Made by a program: the position numbers and the translations under genes. Below are positions 12,067 to 25,720 of a DNA stretch of 64,000 nucleotides, piece after piece. This stretch comes from Cherax quadricarinatus (Eukaryota; Arthropoda; Malacostraca; Decapoda; Parastacidae). The DNA lies in contig NC_091301.1 in assembly GCF_038502225.1 (NCBI RefSeq), forward strand, positions 22,935,508 to 22,999,507, read 5' to 3'. The notes beneath the pieces were generated by a model. The model saw only the letters and a program-made list of their open reading frames with translations. It had not been told where the DNA came from and searched no databases. Positions within the stretch are counted from its first letter, which is position 1. Each line of letters opens with the position of its first letter.

Positions 12067-12470
12067 TCTAGCTTCCTCTCAGTCTAGCCGCCCTTCATTC
12101 TTATCCTTCAGTGCTCCAGTCATCCAGTCATTCATTCATCTCTGTCATTCACCATCTGGCAGTCATTCTATCTAGCCCTCCCCATCACTCCATCTCTCCA
12201 TCAGTCCATCCCTCCGTCCACACACATCCATACTACCATCCTTCTCCATCATTCATCTATCCTCCAACTATCCAGCCTTCTTCATCCATCCATCCATAAA
12301 TTAATCCCATTTATTTTCTCACCTACTCATATATTGATCCATTCAATCATCCGCCCATCCACCTCTACTTCCAGTCATCCATCCACAATGCCATCACTCC
12401 CCGCTATCATCCACTCACCCATCAACACCAACCTATTCATCTATTCATCCATCTGTCCCTCCCTCCATCT
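12067..12470. repeat. Degenerate CATC/ATCC-rich low-complexity DNA
   Basis: Pyrimidine-rich text with scattered CATCCATC and TTCATTCATC phrases, grading into the (CT)n tract. Probably an eroded tetranucleotide repeat. Confidence 0.7.

Positions 12471-12989
<519 letters not shown>

Positions 12990-13069
<80 letters not shown>
12990..13069. repeat. (TA)n microsatellite
   Basis: About 40 TA units to the right of the MITE. Confidence 0.97.
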
Positions 13070-14914
<1,845 letters not shown>

Positions 14915-15040
14915 AAAAGGCACAATACCGTGACTGGAACAATATAACCCGCACATAGAAAAGTGTGACTGTAAATGGTCCAAGTCGGACCGAAATGTCG
15001 TCGTAAGATTCTCCTCTGTGCGGGTTATTTGTGTATTCAC
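14915..15040 (+). mobile_element. Penelope-type terminal remnant with hammerhead-like stem-loop
   Basis: Starts GGCACAATACCGTGACTGG and contains GGTCCAAGTCGGACCGAAATG: a GGTCC/GGACC stem followed by the GAAA box seen in the other terminal motifs. ATAACCCGCACATAG near 14945 is mirrored by TGTGCGGGTTATTTGTG at 15015-15033, so the unit folds back on itself. A close relative lies at 41078-41232. Confidence 0.5.
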
Positions 15041-15283
15041 ATCGACAAGATCATCTTGCATTGTATCACAGTCATCCGTGAGTCACAGTTCTTCCTCTCC
15101 GCCAGCAGAATTTCTGCTCTGAATTCGATTATCCAAACGGGAAATTATTTTTTTTTTGGGGGGGGAGGGCTGATCTTGACAACTGTCCCCTGGCAGTGAT
15201 AATGTTCATCCCTGTTCCTTACGTGGAAGTGTTTAGTTCGTACAGTTCAACCTCGTACTCCCAGCTTTGCTTTCTCGCACCCC

Positions 15284-15487
15284 CTGGGGGTACAGGTACC
15301 CCAGGGGTAACTGGTACTCCAGGAGGCACAGGTACGCCAGGAGGTACAGATACCCCAGGGGGTACAGGTACCCTAGGGGAAACAGATACCCCAAGCCGAA
15401 CAAATACCCCAGAGGTACAGATACCCCCAGTGGTACAAGTACCCCCAGGGGTACAGGTACCCCAGGGGGCACAGGCACCCCTGGTTA
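15284..15487. repeat. 18-bp-type minisatellite
   Basis: The unit GGTACAGGTACCCCAGGG is repeated about eleven times with substitutions. The period is near a multiple of three, so Pro/Gly/Thr-rich frames stay open on both strands. This is not evidence for a collagen-like protein. Confidence 0.93.
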
Positions 15488-15637
15488 AAATCCACTGCAC
15501 TAGAACAGTAAATTTCTAGAATGTAAACACGTATAACAAATAAAAATTAACATATCGACGCTTCAGAAGTCTTACACTAGAACTGAATCTGTGCATATTA
15601 TTCATAGTAATATTAATATTGGTATTGCTTATCAAGT

Positions 15638-15650
15638 ATCATTTGTAGTG
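15638..15650 (+). repeat. Target-site duplication, left copy (Penelope dimer)
   Basis: ATCATTTGTAGTG here matches ATCATTTGCAGTG at 19313-19325 in 12 of 13 positions, directly bordering the two ends of the 3.66-kb element. Confidence 0.75.
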
Positions 15651-15691
15651 GTTTAGAAAGACACGTGAGTAAACACATATTTATAAGAAAA

Positions 15692-15724
15692 CGTTTCGGT
15701 CCTGGGACCTTGATCACTTCTAAC
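15692..15724 (-). ncRNA. Hammerhead-like motif, left end of the Penelope dimer
   Basis: On the minus strand: GTGATCAAGGTCCCAGGACC then GAAACG. A strong GGTCC/GGACC stem precedes GAAA as in a hammerhead core, but the CTGANGA box is degenerate (GTGATCA). The mirrored copy is at about 19206-19238. Confidence 0.4.
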
Positions 15725-15903
15725 ATACAGAGGTAGAAAGACATTATATATATAGGCGGAGAGTGAGGTGTGACGCACGTGACCTGAGGAATGTCATAAG
15801 AACATAAGAATGGAGGAACACTGTAGAAGGCCTACTGGCCCATGCGAGGCAGGTCCTTATCAAAACAACCTCTACCTATGATGAGGACGGGTAGACGATG
15901 AAA

Positions 15904-17271
15904 TCATGTGACTCCTGTGTTGTTGGGTTGGTGATGCTTAAGTATCATGTATGCCAATGTTTTTGACATTTTGTAGTTTCCAGTGTTGCGTTCTATAGTG
16001 TCGGTGACGGCGATTAGTGAGGCTTCTAGGCACCGTCGGCGTCTGAGGTCTGGTTCGGTGAGAACGAGTTGTGCCTCATTCCAGTTCATCAAATGCCCCG
16101 TGGAGTCTCTGTGGAGGACACAGGCGTACCTTACATCGTCTCTGTTAGAGGCATTTCGATGCTCATTCAGGCGGACTGCAAGATCTCTGCCTGTCTCGCC
16201 TACATATTTCTTGGGACAGAACCCACAGGGGATAGTGTAGACGCCTGCTGTAGAAGTTAGAGGTGTGGGGCTGCGTTTCGTAGTGAGGTCTTTGATAGAT
16301 GATGTGTTTATGGTGGAAACGTTGATGTTACTCATAGCAAGTGCCCGGCGAGTATTCGTGGCAACATCACCACATAGGAGTACTATGAACTGTTTAGGGG
16401 GCTGTTCCATGGGCGGTTTGTTGAGGATAGCTTGTGCCTTGAGTCTGCAATCTCGGATGAAGAAAGATGGGAACTGAAGACGTGTAAAGGCTTGTGTTAT
16501 GTAAGTGCATTCTTCTTCTAGAAAACAAGGGCTGGAGATGCGAAGAGCTCTCAAGAAGAAGCCAATGAGGACTCCTCTCTTAGTGCGGGTGCCTTGGTGT
16601 GAATAAAAGTGTATAAGATCGTCCTTGTTGGTAGGTTTTCTATACACTTTGAAGAGAAGTTTGTCACTGTCGGGAGATCTGCACAGTAGAACGTTGAGGA
16701 AAGGAAGTTTGCTATCATTTTCGAGTTCAAGTGTAAACTTTATTGATGGTTCAACTGCATTGATCTTGTTGAGAAGGGCCTGGATATTGAGACGTCTCGG
16801 ATAGAAAACCTATACATCATCAAAGTATCTTAGCCAGGTAACGGTGTTGGGAATGAGGGTGCTGAATTTCTCTGTCTCCAGGTTTTCCATGAAGAGGTTG
16901 GCATGCACAGCACTGAGCGGGCTGCCCATTGCCATCCCAAAGCACTGTTTGTAACAGTTGTCCTGATACTTGAAGAAGTTGAAATTAACACAAAGTTCCA
17001 CTAGATTGATGAAATCTAGAAGAGGTAAAGGGAGGTCGTGGTTTTCAGTGAGCCTCTGTCTCAGAATGTTGATTGCAGCGTCAGTAGGAACGTTGGTGAA
17101 GAGGGCTGTGACATCGAAGGAAGCCATGCTTTTGTTTTTGACATTCAGGTTGGAAATTCGGGAGAGAAGGTCACCTGAGTGTTTGAGATGGGCTTGACTG
17201 ATGGTGCCCAGAAGAGCTGAAAGGTATTTGGCAAGGTGGCCGGCTAGTCTGTGTGGTGCACTCCCTATGCC
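15904..17271 (-). pseudogene. Penelope-like RT + GIY-YIG protein, left copy (one stop codon)
   Basis: One reading frame of about 455 codons runs from the head-to-head junction to the natural stop, broken only by a TAG at 16810-16812. That stop lies three residues after the RT motif C, which reads YFDD instead of YVDD. Earlier motifs are intact: FDVTALFTNVP (motif A, first Asp) and GMAMGSPLSA (motif B). After motif C come LPFLDV and KVYRKPT, then a C-terminal GIY-YIG nuclease (about 16242-15988). This has VYTIPCGFC, KKYVGETGRDL, the conserved Arg in RLNEHR, and a downstream RRRRCLEASLI holding the expected catalytic Glu. The RT N-terminus upstream of GIGSAPHR is missing through truncation. In the family, the RT copies element RNA and the GIY-YIG domain nicks the target. 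This copy could not make a full protein. Confidence 0.88.
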
Positions 17272-18422
17272 TGTATGGCCTTCCTAAGACACACAAACCT
17301 AGCATCCCACTACGGCCTATCACTTCGGGCATAGGGAGTGCACCACACAGACTAGCCGGCCACCTTGCCAAATACCTTTCAGCGCTTCTGGGCACCATCA
17401 GTCAAGCCCACCTCAAACACTCAGGTGACCTTCTCTCCCGAATTTCCAACCTGAATGTCAAAAACAAAAGCATGGCTTCCTTCGATGTCACAGCCCTCTT
17501 CACCAACGTTCCTACTGACGCTGCAATCAACATTCTGAGACAGAGGCTCACTGAAAACCACGACCTCCCTTTACCTCTTCTAGATTTCATCAATCTAGTG
17601 GAACTTTGTGTTAATTTCAACTTCTTCAAGTATCAGGACAACTGTTACAAACAGTGCTTTGGGATGGCAATGGGCAGCCCGCTCAGTGCTGTGCTTGCCA
17701 ACCTCTTCATGGAAAACCTGGAGACAGAGAAATTCAGCACCCTCATTCCCAACACCGTTACCTGGCTAAGATACGTTGATGATGTATTGGTTTTCTATCC
17801 GAGACGTCTCAATATCCAGGCCCTTCTCAACAAGATCAATGCAGTTGAACCATCAATAAAGTTTACACTTGAACTCGAAAATGATGGCAAACTTCCTTTC
17901 CTCGACGTTCTACTGTGCAGATCTCCCGACAGTGACAAACTTCTCTTCAAAGTGTATAGAAAACCTACCAACAAGGACGATCTTATACACTTTTATTCAC
18001 ACCAAGGCACCCGCACTAAGAGAGGAGTCCTCATTGGCTTCTTCTTGAGAGCTCTTTGCATCTCCAGCCCTTGTTTTCTAGAAGAAGAATGCACTTACAT
18101 AACACAAGCCTTTACACGTCTTCAGTTCCCATCTTTCTTCATCCGAGATTACAGACTCAAGGCACAAGCTATCCTCAACAAACCGCCCATGGAACAGCCC
18201 CCTAAGCAGTTCATAGTACTCCTATGTGGTGATGTTGCCACGAATACTCGCCGGGCACTTGCTATGAGTAACATCAACGTTTCCACCATAAACACATCAT
18301 CTATCAAAGACCTCACTACGAAACGCAGCCCCACACCTCTAACTTCTACAGCAAGAGTCTACACTATCCCCTGTGGGTTCTGTCCAACAACTTCAACTAG
18401 AATAGTGGCTTCTATAACATAG
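17253..18422 (+). CDS. Penelope-like reverse transcriptase, right copy (5'-truncated, fused end)
   Basis: An uninterrupted 389-codon frame. The first six codons come from the inverted junction; element coding starts at 17271 with LYGLPKTHKP, the conserved box near the start of Penelope RT domains. Then follow GIGSAPHR, motif A FDVTALFTNVP (residues 77-87), motif B GMAMGSPLSA (137-146), motif C with catalytic YVDD (174-177), LPFLDV and KVYRKPT (about 214-239). The frame enters the GIY-YIG domain (VYTIPCGFCP, ending near 18385). There a foreign 339-bp segment replaces 13 bases, adding about twelve unrelated residues and a stop. RT catalytic residues are present, but the RT N-terminal region and nearly all of the nuclease are gone, so it is unlikely to move by itself. 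No promoter of its own is recognisable: the junction lies directly upstream. Confidence 0.88.
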   Translation: MVHSLCLYGLPKTHKPSIPLRPITSGIGSAPHRLAGHLAKYLSALLGTISQAHLKHSGDLLSRISNLNVKNKSMASFDVTALFTNVPTDAAINILRQRLTENHDLPLPLLDFINLVELCVNFNFFKYQDNCYKQCFGMAMGSPLSAVLANLFMENLETEKFSTLIPNTVTWLRYVDDVLVFYPRRLNIQALLNKINAVEPSIKFTLELENDGKLPFLDVLLCRSPDSDKLLFKVYRKPTNKDDLIHFYSHQGTRTKRGVLIGFFLRALCISSPCFLEEECTYITQAFTRLQFPSFFIRDYRLKAQAILNKPPMEQPPKQFIVLLCGDVATNTRRALAMSNINVSTINTSSIKDLTTKRSPTPLTSTARVYTIPCGFCPTTSTRIVASIT

Positions 18423-18724
18423 CTGAACCACTTGCCAAGAAACTTCTTCATCGCTATCCCACATAAGAACACTGTAGAAGGTCTGCTCACAAACTTGTCC
18501 AATCTCCTTTCCAAGCTACCCAAGTTTTTAGACTCTATAACCCCACTCGGTACATCATCAGATGCAGCATTCTTCACCTGACCTCAGCATTCTGAACCGG
18601 ACTATAAATACTCGCGTTCCTTCCACCCCAGGTAGTTCTGTTTGTGACTTGAAAAAGCCCACTGTGTGGGCGAAACGTAGTCAATAAAGGATCACATTAT
18701 ACTGCATTTGTGTTTATATTTCCA
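18386..18724 (+). mobile_element. Foreign Penelope 3'-end segment replacing the start of GIY-YIG
   Basis: Compared with the left arm, 13 bases are replaced by 339 bases that end TGTTTATATTTCCAG. The last about 80 bases (GACTTGAAAAAGCCCACTG ... GGGCGAAACGTAGTC) match, on the opposite strand, the terminal hairpin near 33000. The segment is therefore the 3' UTR and terminal region of a different Penelope subfamily. Its arrival inside the nuclease frame suggests template switching or gene conversion rather than simple insertion, because target bases were lost. Confidence 0.7.
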
Positions 18725-19017
18725 GGTGAGACAGGCAGAGATCTTGCAGTCCGCCTGAATGAGCATCGAAATGCCTCTAATAGAGACGATGTAAGGTACG
18801 CCTGTGTCCTCCACAGACTCCACGGGGCATTTGATGAACTGGAATGAGGCACAACTCGTTCTCACTGAACCAGACCTCAGACGCCGACGGTGCCTAGAAG
18901 CCTCACTAATCGCCGTCACCGACACTATAGAACGCAACACTGGAAACTACAAAATTTCAAAAACATTGGCATACATGATACTTAAGCACCACCAACCAAG
19001 CAACACAGGAGTCACAT
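18725..19017 (+). pseudogene. GIY-YIG nuclease remnant, right copy (frameshifted)
   Basis: Resumes at GETGRDLAVRLNEH, the second half of the GIY-YIG fold, and runs to YACVLHR. A 2-base deletion near 18816 (CACAGACTCC versus CACAGAGACTCC in the left arm) shifts the frame. The remaining C-terminus (LRRRRCLEASL with the catalytic Glu, ending ..NTGVT) is readable in the next frame. With the upstream replacement, the nuclease cannot be made from this copy. Confidence 0.85.
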
Positions 19018-19205
19018 GATTTCATCGTCTACCCGTCCTCATCATAGGTAGAGGTTGTTTTGATAAGGACCTGCCTCGCATGGGCCAGTAGGCCTTCTAC
19101 AGTGTTCCTCCATTCTTATGTTCTTATGACATTCCTCAGGTCACGTGCGTCACACCTCACTCTCCGCGTATATATATAATGTCTTTCTACCTCTGTATGT
19201 TAGAA

Positions 19206-19238
19206 GTGATCAAGGTCCCAGGACCGAAACGTTTTCTA
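19206..19238 (+). ncRNA. Hammerhead-like motif, right end of the Penelope dimer
   Basis: GTGATCAAGGTCCCAGGACC followed by GAAACG, the mirror image of the motif near 15700. The stem is conserved; the CTGANGA box is not perfect. Confidence 0.4.
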
Positions 19239-19312
19239 ATAAATATGTCATAGTGTTTGCTTACGTGTCTTTCTAAACCAACTTGTCGGTATTTACTACC
19301 AAGGTTTATACC

Positions 19313-19325
19313 ATCATTTGCAGTG
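19313..19325 (+). repeat. Target-site duplication, right copy (Penelope dimer)
   Basis: ATCATTTGCAGTG, 12 of 13 identical with 15638-15650. It directly follows the terminal tail TGTCGGTATTTACTACC..TATACC. Confidence 0.75.
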
Positions 19326-19792
19326 TCCCTAGATGCCAGAGTATTACCAGATATCAAGTATCTAGATACCAGGGTATTGCTAGATACCAGAGTATATCTA
19401 GATACCAGAGCATCTAGATACCAGAGTATTGCTAGATACCAGAGTATTGCTAGATACCAAAGTATTGCTAGATACCATAGTATCTAGATAACAGAGTATT
19501 GCTAGATACCAGAGTATCTAGAAACCAGAGTATCGTTAGATACCAGAGTATTGCTAGATATCAGAGTATTACTAGATACCAGAGTATCACCAGGTATCCG
19601 GTTATCACCAGATATCCGGGTATCACCAGATATCCGGGTATCACCATATATCCGGGCATACCAGATATCCAGGTATACCAGATATCCGGGTATACCAGAT
19701 ATCCGGGTATCATCAGATATCCGGGTATCACCAGATATCTAGGTATCACCAGATATCCGGATATCACCAGATATACAAATATACCCGGGTAT
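19326..19792. repeat. 18-bp minisatellite with two unit types
   Basis: The first part (to about 19590) uses AGATACCAGAGTATTGCT, the second AGATATCCGGGTATCACC. The units clearly derive from one another and switch once, near 19590. The array starts directly after the right duplication of the Penelope dimer. Confidence 0.93.
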
Positions 19793-19799
19793 CACTAAT

Positions 19800-20200
19800 A
19801 AAAATCATTGCTATGATTTGGAAAAGAAAAAGATATTATTGTTTTGAGAACCAAGATGTTATTACCAGAAGGATATTTTATGGCAGAAAGGACAGTAAGA
19901 CAAAGTCTGCTATGAAAGGGAGAAAACTTCAGAGTAGTATAGAACATGGGAAGACGGTTATAGCTTGTTGAGAGCAGAGTTAGGTTAGGTAATATTTATC
20001 AGGAAACAGGACAGTTGTTGCCTGACGCGGGTCTTAGTCATACGATGACCCACCATTGGAGCTTTCGGTCATCTGACCGAGGTCTTCTGCTGGCTTACCG
20101 GTCCACCCCATTAAAAATTAAGGTTAAAATGATAAGATATACCAGAATTTTTATGCCTTGATATATATATATTATTGTGCCCATGAACGAGTGGTATTGA
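19800..20200. other. No gene recognised
   Basis: Unique-looking AT-rich DNA with a short (TA)n near 20162. No domain is recognised. Confidence 0.45.
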
Positions 20201-20205
20201 TCAAT

Positions 20206-20345
20206 AACAACACTGCGACTAGCCAAGGACTCGAGCCCATGCTAATCCATGTATGGTCCAGTGGATTAAGGCGTCATGAGTTTTCGCCCACCGTGAGGCA
20301 GGCCAAAGCAGCATGGGTTCGAGTCCTTGCCTAGTCGCAGTGTTG

Positions 20346-20347
<2 letters not shown>
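20206..20347 (+). repeat. tRNA-like foldback (family A)
   Basis: Left arm 20206-20242 (AACAACACTGCGACTAGCC..GAGCCCATGCT) is nearly the reverse complement of right arm 20310-20347. On the plus strand a tRNA-like order is visible: box A TGGTCCAGTGGATTAAGG (about 20254) and box B GGGTTCGAGTCC (20315-20326), with the 3' arm extended by a second inverted copy upstream. Box A/B spacing suits an RNA polymerase III internal promoter. No intact cloverleaf acceptor stem is seen, so it is a SINE-like derivative, not a tRNA gene. Confidence 0.6.

Positions 20348-20428
<81 letters not shown>
20346..20428. repeat. (TA)n microsatellite
   Basis: About 40 TA units between a tRNA-like foldback and a non-autonomous element. 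Confidence 0.97.
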
Positions 20429-20430
<2 letters not shown>

Positions 20431-20755
20431 CTAGGGAGTATGTTGGTAGACAGCAGCCACCCAGGGAGGTACTACCGTCCTGCCAAGTGAGTGCAAAACG
20501 GAAACCTGTAACTGTTTTACATGATGGTAAAATTGCTAGTGTCTTTTTTTTTTCTTAAACACGCAAGATTTCAGGTACGTCTTGCTACTTCTACTTACAC
20601 TTAGGTCACACTACACATACATGTACAAGCATATACGCCCCTCTGGGTTTTCTTCTATTTCCTTTCCAGTTCTTTTTTATTTCTTCTTATTTCCATTGGG
20701 AAGTGGAGCAGAATTCTTCCTCCGTAAGCCATGCGTGTCTCGTTTATCCGTTTAG
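20429..20755 (+). mobile_element. Non-autonomous element, family D, copy 1 (3'-truncated)
   Basis: Starts CCTAGGGAGTATGTTGG directly after (TA)n and matches 29587-29905 closely (shared GGTAGACAGCA, CCAGGGAGGTACTAC, AAGATTTCAGGTA, GTAAGCCATGCGTGT). It is non-coding. The full copy at 29587-30046 shows that the family shares its 3' end with the family 1 LINE; this copy stops before that part. Confidence 0.7.
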
Positions 20756-20952
20756 GGTCATTTGTTCTGATATTGTCTTTGACATAACCTGTTTATTCTG
20801 CTCTTGGGTATAGTGTTGTCAGCTGAGCACTTGACAGATCAAGTCAACGGAAAATGTTTGAGAGTATCAGCAGAGAAGCTGAGAGCTTGTGAGAATATTT
20901 GAGTGATCTCACTCTTAAGTCTGTCTTCCAATGACGCTGAGGAAAAATTATT

Positions 20953-21467
20953 TTATTTTTTATTAACACATCGGCCGCTTCCCACCAAGACAGGATGACT
21001 CGAAAGAAGAAGAAACACTTTCATTATTAACTCCATCACTATCTTGCCAAAGGCGCGCCTTCACTACAGTTAAAAAAAACTGCAACATATCAACACCCGT
21101 CCTTCAGAGTGCAGACACTGTACTTCCCACCTCCAGGACTCAAGTCCGGCTTGATGGTTTCTCTGAATCCCTTCATAAATGTTACTTTGCGCACACTCCA
21201 ACAGCACGTCAAGTCATAAAACCTATTTGTCTCCACTCGCTCCTATATAACACCACCTTCACCCTTCCCTTCAACCTTTCCTAGACAGACCCTTACACCG
21301 CCTCCCACTACAGATTTATACGCTCTCCAAGTCATTCTGTTTCTTTCCATCCTCTCTAAATTTCCGAACCACCTAGACAGCCCCTCCTCAGCCCTCTGGA
21401 TAATGCTTTTAGTTACCCCGCACCTCCTAAATTCCAAACTACGAATTCTCTACATTATATAATCACA

Positions 21468-21470
<3 letters not shown>
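20953..21470 (-). pseudogene. RTE-like LINE 3' end (family 1, copy c)
   Basis: The minus strand encodes a basic C-terminal piece (RWFGNLERMERNRMTWRAY, near 21390-21330) equal to that of the copy ending at 24538. Its 3' UTR ends in the family block near 20985 and TTAATAAAAAATA. The 5' side meets (ATT)n at 21472. Upstream RT motifs are absent. Confidence 0.75.
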
Positions 21471-21471
<1 letters not shown>

Positions 21472-21507
<36 letters not shown>

Positions 21508-21510
21508 GCT
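21472..21510. repeat. (ATT)n at the 5' junction of LINE copy c
   Basis: About 12 ATT units, then GTTGTTGTTG. As with copies a and b, the truncated 5' side of a family 1 LINE touches (ATT)n. Confidence 0.9.
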
Positions 21511-23240
21511 GTTGTTGTTGTTATCATTGAAAATCTCAAAACCCGTGGAGGTATTCATTGCTTGTTAAAGGTGAAGTCTAGACACTTCGTTAGCTCAATG
21601 TGTTCCGTTCTTTGACCGATCAAGTTGCTGGTGACTGCGAGACAGCTGGATGTGACCAGGAAAGACTTCATATAATGGACCTAAAGTCAGCTCTTGTCGC
21701 AAGCTACTAGGCGCATCGTAACCTGAGAGGGCTTCGAGTGGCCCTGATGATCAGGAGAACCTGGCTTTTGCAGTCTCCGGGTCAAGGTAACGCTTTTTCT
21801 TAAAGAAATTTTCCCCTGACCCGGAAACTGCAGACGTTATTTCTTGAAGAAATGATCTCGAGAAATTCTACTAGAAAATAATGACCCAGGCGATAAAACT
21901 CATGGAAAATAATTTAACATTTTATTAATGTAAATAGTTTTGGAAACAAAGCAGTATGAGAGACATGAAATGACGGTGTGTCTGTTGTTAAGAGAAGGAG
22001 GGATACTCCCAGTCCTCTGCCACCATGCCAGGATTAAACTACATAAGGTGGTACAGGTGTCTTGGGACACTAGAGAGCCAGGCCATGGACCACCGTACCT
22101 CTGCGGGCCGAGAGACAGTTTGACCTACACTCCAACATTTGTACATTGCCAGAAACAATTATCAAAATATTTTGTAAAATATGGTGCCTTATTACTGTCA
22201 TGTAAACACCATAAATTATTATTTTCATCGGGAAATTTGTATCATTTTTTTAGCTTGGGCAGAGATGTGGGCATTCAGAGATGAAGCAAATTTTTTTCCT
22301 AGAAAATATAAAATGGAATTAAAATAAAAGCGCGAACGAGTGAAAAGATCACGCGTTTTAATTTAATTTCAGCGGGTGAAGGTGAGGTGGTGGGGGGTAG
22401 AGAGTATCACTAATAAGATCTGCTGAGGAGTAGTTAGCCAGCTGAGTCTGCTGCCATGTACGGCACGCTACAACGCTCTCTAAAACACACCTCTCCTTCT
22501 CAACTTGATTCTCATCATTTTTCAATGTAATGTTTTATTGTGTTTTGTTATGCTAATATCTATTTAGGATTTTTTCAAATATTTTTCAAAATTCTCTTGC
22601 TGTTTCCAAACGTACTTAATAATAGCAAATTTCACAAAGAGAAACAAAGTTCCTTTACTGCTATATAAATAAATAAAGAGCTCGTGGCTGCTGTAGGTTG
22701 GATTATTATTATTTTTATAGTCTTGTGACAATGTTAAACTCACAGTGGTCATACAGGGCTGGAGAACTGAATGCAATCAAGTTTGATCTGAGGAAGGGGA
22801 GGATAGTCTCAGTTTCTTAGATCACTAGCATTAAAACACTCTTCATAGTTAAAGGTTACTAAGGGGTAGAGAATTTTGTCAATCTTAGGTGAGGTTATTA
22901 TGTCAATTAGTGATCTAGGAACGGATAGTCATTTAATGACGAGTTGGGCATTATGGTCGCTTATCCAGTCTGCCATCCACTGAAGAAAGGGTCGTTTTAC
23001 TCCAGAATCTCGTGGATGTTGTTAGATCCAAGCTGTTCACTAAGAATTCCAAACGTTGTGTATAAGGCTCAAACTGCTTCTCTAGAAGCAATCTCTCGAG
23101 GCGGTAGGGAGGTCCCTTACGCCAGCTTGATAAATATATTTTCATTCCCCATAGCCATAGAGGATATGCTAATAGTTCATTTTGATTCCTATTTTAGAGA
23201 TTAAAGCATTCTTGGCTGGTGGCGAACAGGCGACAACCTA
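21511..23240. other. No gene recognised
   Basis: About 1.7 kb without recognisable domains. Frames at 21940-22284 and 22944-23204 show no motif I can name and no codon-level evidence of a gene. Confidence 0.5.
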
Positions 23241-23242
23241 AC

Positions 23243-23361
23243 CACGGTACGGGTGGGGTTCGAACTCACGGCAAGTGAGTCGTAAAACTCCAGGCCGTGA
23301 GTTCGACCCCGACCCGTACCGTAGTTTGTTTGCAATCGTGTTATTACGATTTTGTAAGTCA
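23243..23361 (+). repeat. Near-perfect tRNA-like palindrome (family B)
   Basis: Left arm 23244-23272 (ACGGTACGGGTGGGG..TCACGGC) and right arm 23293-23322 (GCCGTGAGTTCGACC..GTACCGT) are almost perfect reverse complements around a 20-base loop. The right arm holds GAGTTCGACCCC, a box-B-like sequence. The tail GTTTGCAATCGTG..ATTACGATTT forms its own small stem (AATCGT/ACGATT). Confidence 0.7.
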
Positions 23362-23413
23362 TGAAGGCCCTCATGTGTCTATAAACTTTAAGTCCTGTTA
23401 ACCAATCAGCCGA

Positions 23414-24904
<1,491 letters not shown>

Positions 24905-25075
24905 ATAAGGCTCGCTCTGCGAGGGGAAGCGAGTATTTAAAAAGCTTGCCCTGCGAAGGAGTAGCAACTGTTTAAAAGGTTCGCCCTATGAAGAGTCAGT
25001 AGTTGTTTAAAAGGCTCGCCCTACGAAAGGTCAGCAAGTGTTTTAAAGGTTCGCCTTGCTATGGGTCAACAAGTG
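24905..25075. repeat. Minisatellite, about 38-bp unit, 4-5 copies
   Basis: The phrase AAAAGGCTCGCCCTACGAAG followed by GTCAGCAAGTGTTT recurs with moderate divergence. Confidence 0.8.
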
Positions 25076-25206
25076 TAACTACTAAAGTGTGTCTGTGAGT
25101 AAACTTGTAGTCCGCAGCTACGGCTGCTATGGTCCCTGATAGCCCGAGGAGACAAGTTAGAAATTGGATACCCGAGTCTGAAATGACTTTCCCGATGGTT
25201 GAAAGC

Positions 25207-25237
25207 ATTGTGTGTGTGTGTGTGTGTGTGTGTGTGA
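25207..25237. repeat. (GT)n microsatellite
   Basis: About 15 GT units just before the 28-bp array. Confidence 0.95.
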
Positions 25238-25243
25238 GCGTGA

Positions 25244-25585
25244 CCACAGCACTACCCACGTAGATGTAGGTGTGAGCAGCTACCCACGTAGGTGTAGGTG
25301 TGAGCAGCTACCCACGTAGGTGTAGGTGTGAACAGCTACCCACTTAGGTGTAGGTGTGAGCAGCTACCCACGTAGGTGTAGGTGTGAGCAGCTACCCACG
25401 TAGGTGTAGGTGTGAGCAGCTACCCACGTAGGTGTAGGTGTGAGCAGCTACCCACGTAGGTGTAGGTGTGAGCAGCTACCCACGTAGGTGTAGGTGTGAG
25501 CAGCTACCCACGTAGGTGTAGGTGTTGGCAGCTACCCACGTAGGTATAGGTGTGAGCAGCTACCCACGTAGGTGTAGGTGTAAAG
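25244..25585. repeat. 28-bp minisatellite (about 12 units)
   Basis: The unit GTGAGCAGCTACCCACGTAG plus GTGTAGGT is almost identical from copy to copy, so the array is young. It resumes for one unit at 25721-25745 after a SINE fragment. Confidence 0.96.
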
Positions 25586-25720
25586 GACCCCAATGGAAAT
25601 AAGTCACTCTGACTTTTTTGGGTTATCCCAGGTTCTCTACACATATGCTGCTATGTATGATAATTCTATGTAACTGTATTTGTGTATACCTGAATAAACT
25701 TACTTACTTACTTACTTACG
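25582..25720 (+). mobile_element. SINE 3' fragment inserted in the 28-bp array
   Basis: AAGGACCCCAATGGAAATAAG matches the 3' half of the SINE at 33131-33430, and TTGGGTTATCC is also shared. This copy then has a different end with ATGCTGCTATG and CCTGAATAAACTTACTTAC, finishing in (CTTA)n. The tRNA-derived head is missing. Array text continues directly on both sides. Confidence 0.7.

Larger units (their letters stand above)
15651..19312. mobile_element. Head-to-head dimer of Penelope-like retroelements
   Basis: Two 5'-truncated copies of one Penelope-like element lie in opposite directions. The left copy reads on the minus strand (15651-17271) and the right copy on the plus strand (17272-19312). 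The inverted repeat covers 15651-17271 and 17328-19278, with a 56-bp spacer (17272-17327) that is coding DNA present only in the right copy. The arms look about 98-99% alike by eye, apart from a 339-bp replacement in the right arm. Outer ends carry the hammerhead-like GGTCCCAGGACCGAAACG motif, and the right end has an extra tail with TGTCGGTATT..TACCA. A single 13-bp duplication flanks the whole structure, so the dimer probably arrived in one insertion. Penelope elements are known for inverted and partial-tandem copies. Confidence 0.85.

Noticed and set aside
15196..15519. Collagen-like Gly/Thr/Pro frames
   Set aside because: 18-bp minisatellite open on both strands; no Gly-X-Y periodicity and no gene context.
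17171..17398. 75-codon minus frame at the Penelope junction
   Set aside because: Antisense or out-of-frame shadow across the inverted junction; the correct frame is set by RT motifs.
20250..20340. Possible functional tRNA gene
   Set aside because: Box A and B are present, but no acceptor stem or clean anticodon arm can be drawn and the unit is part of a foldback repeat.
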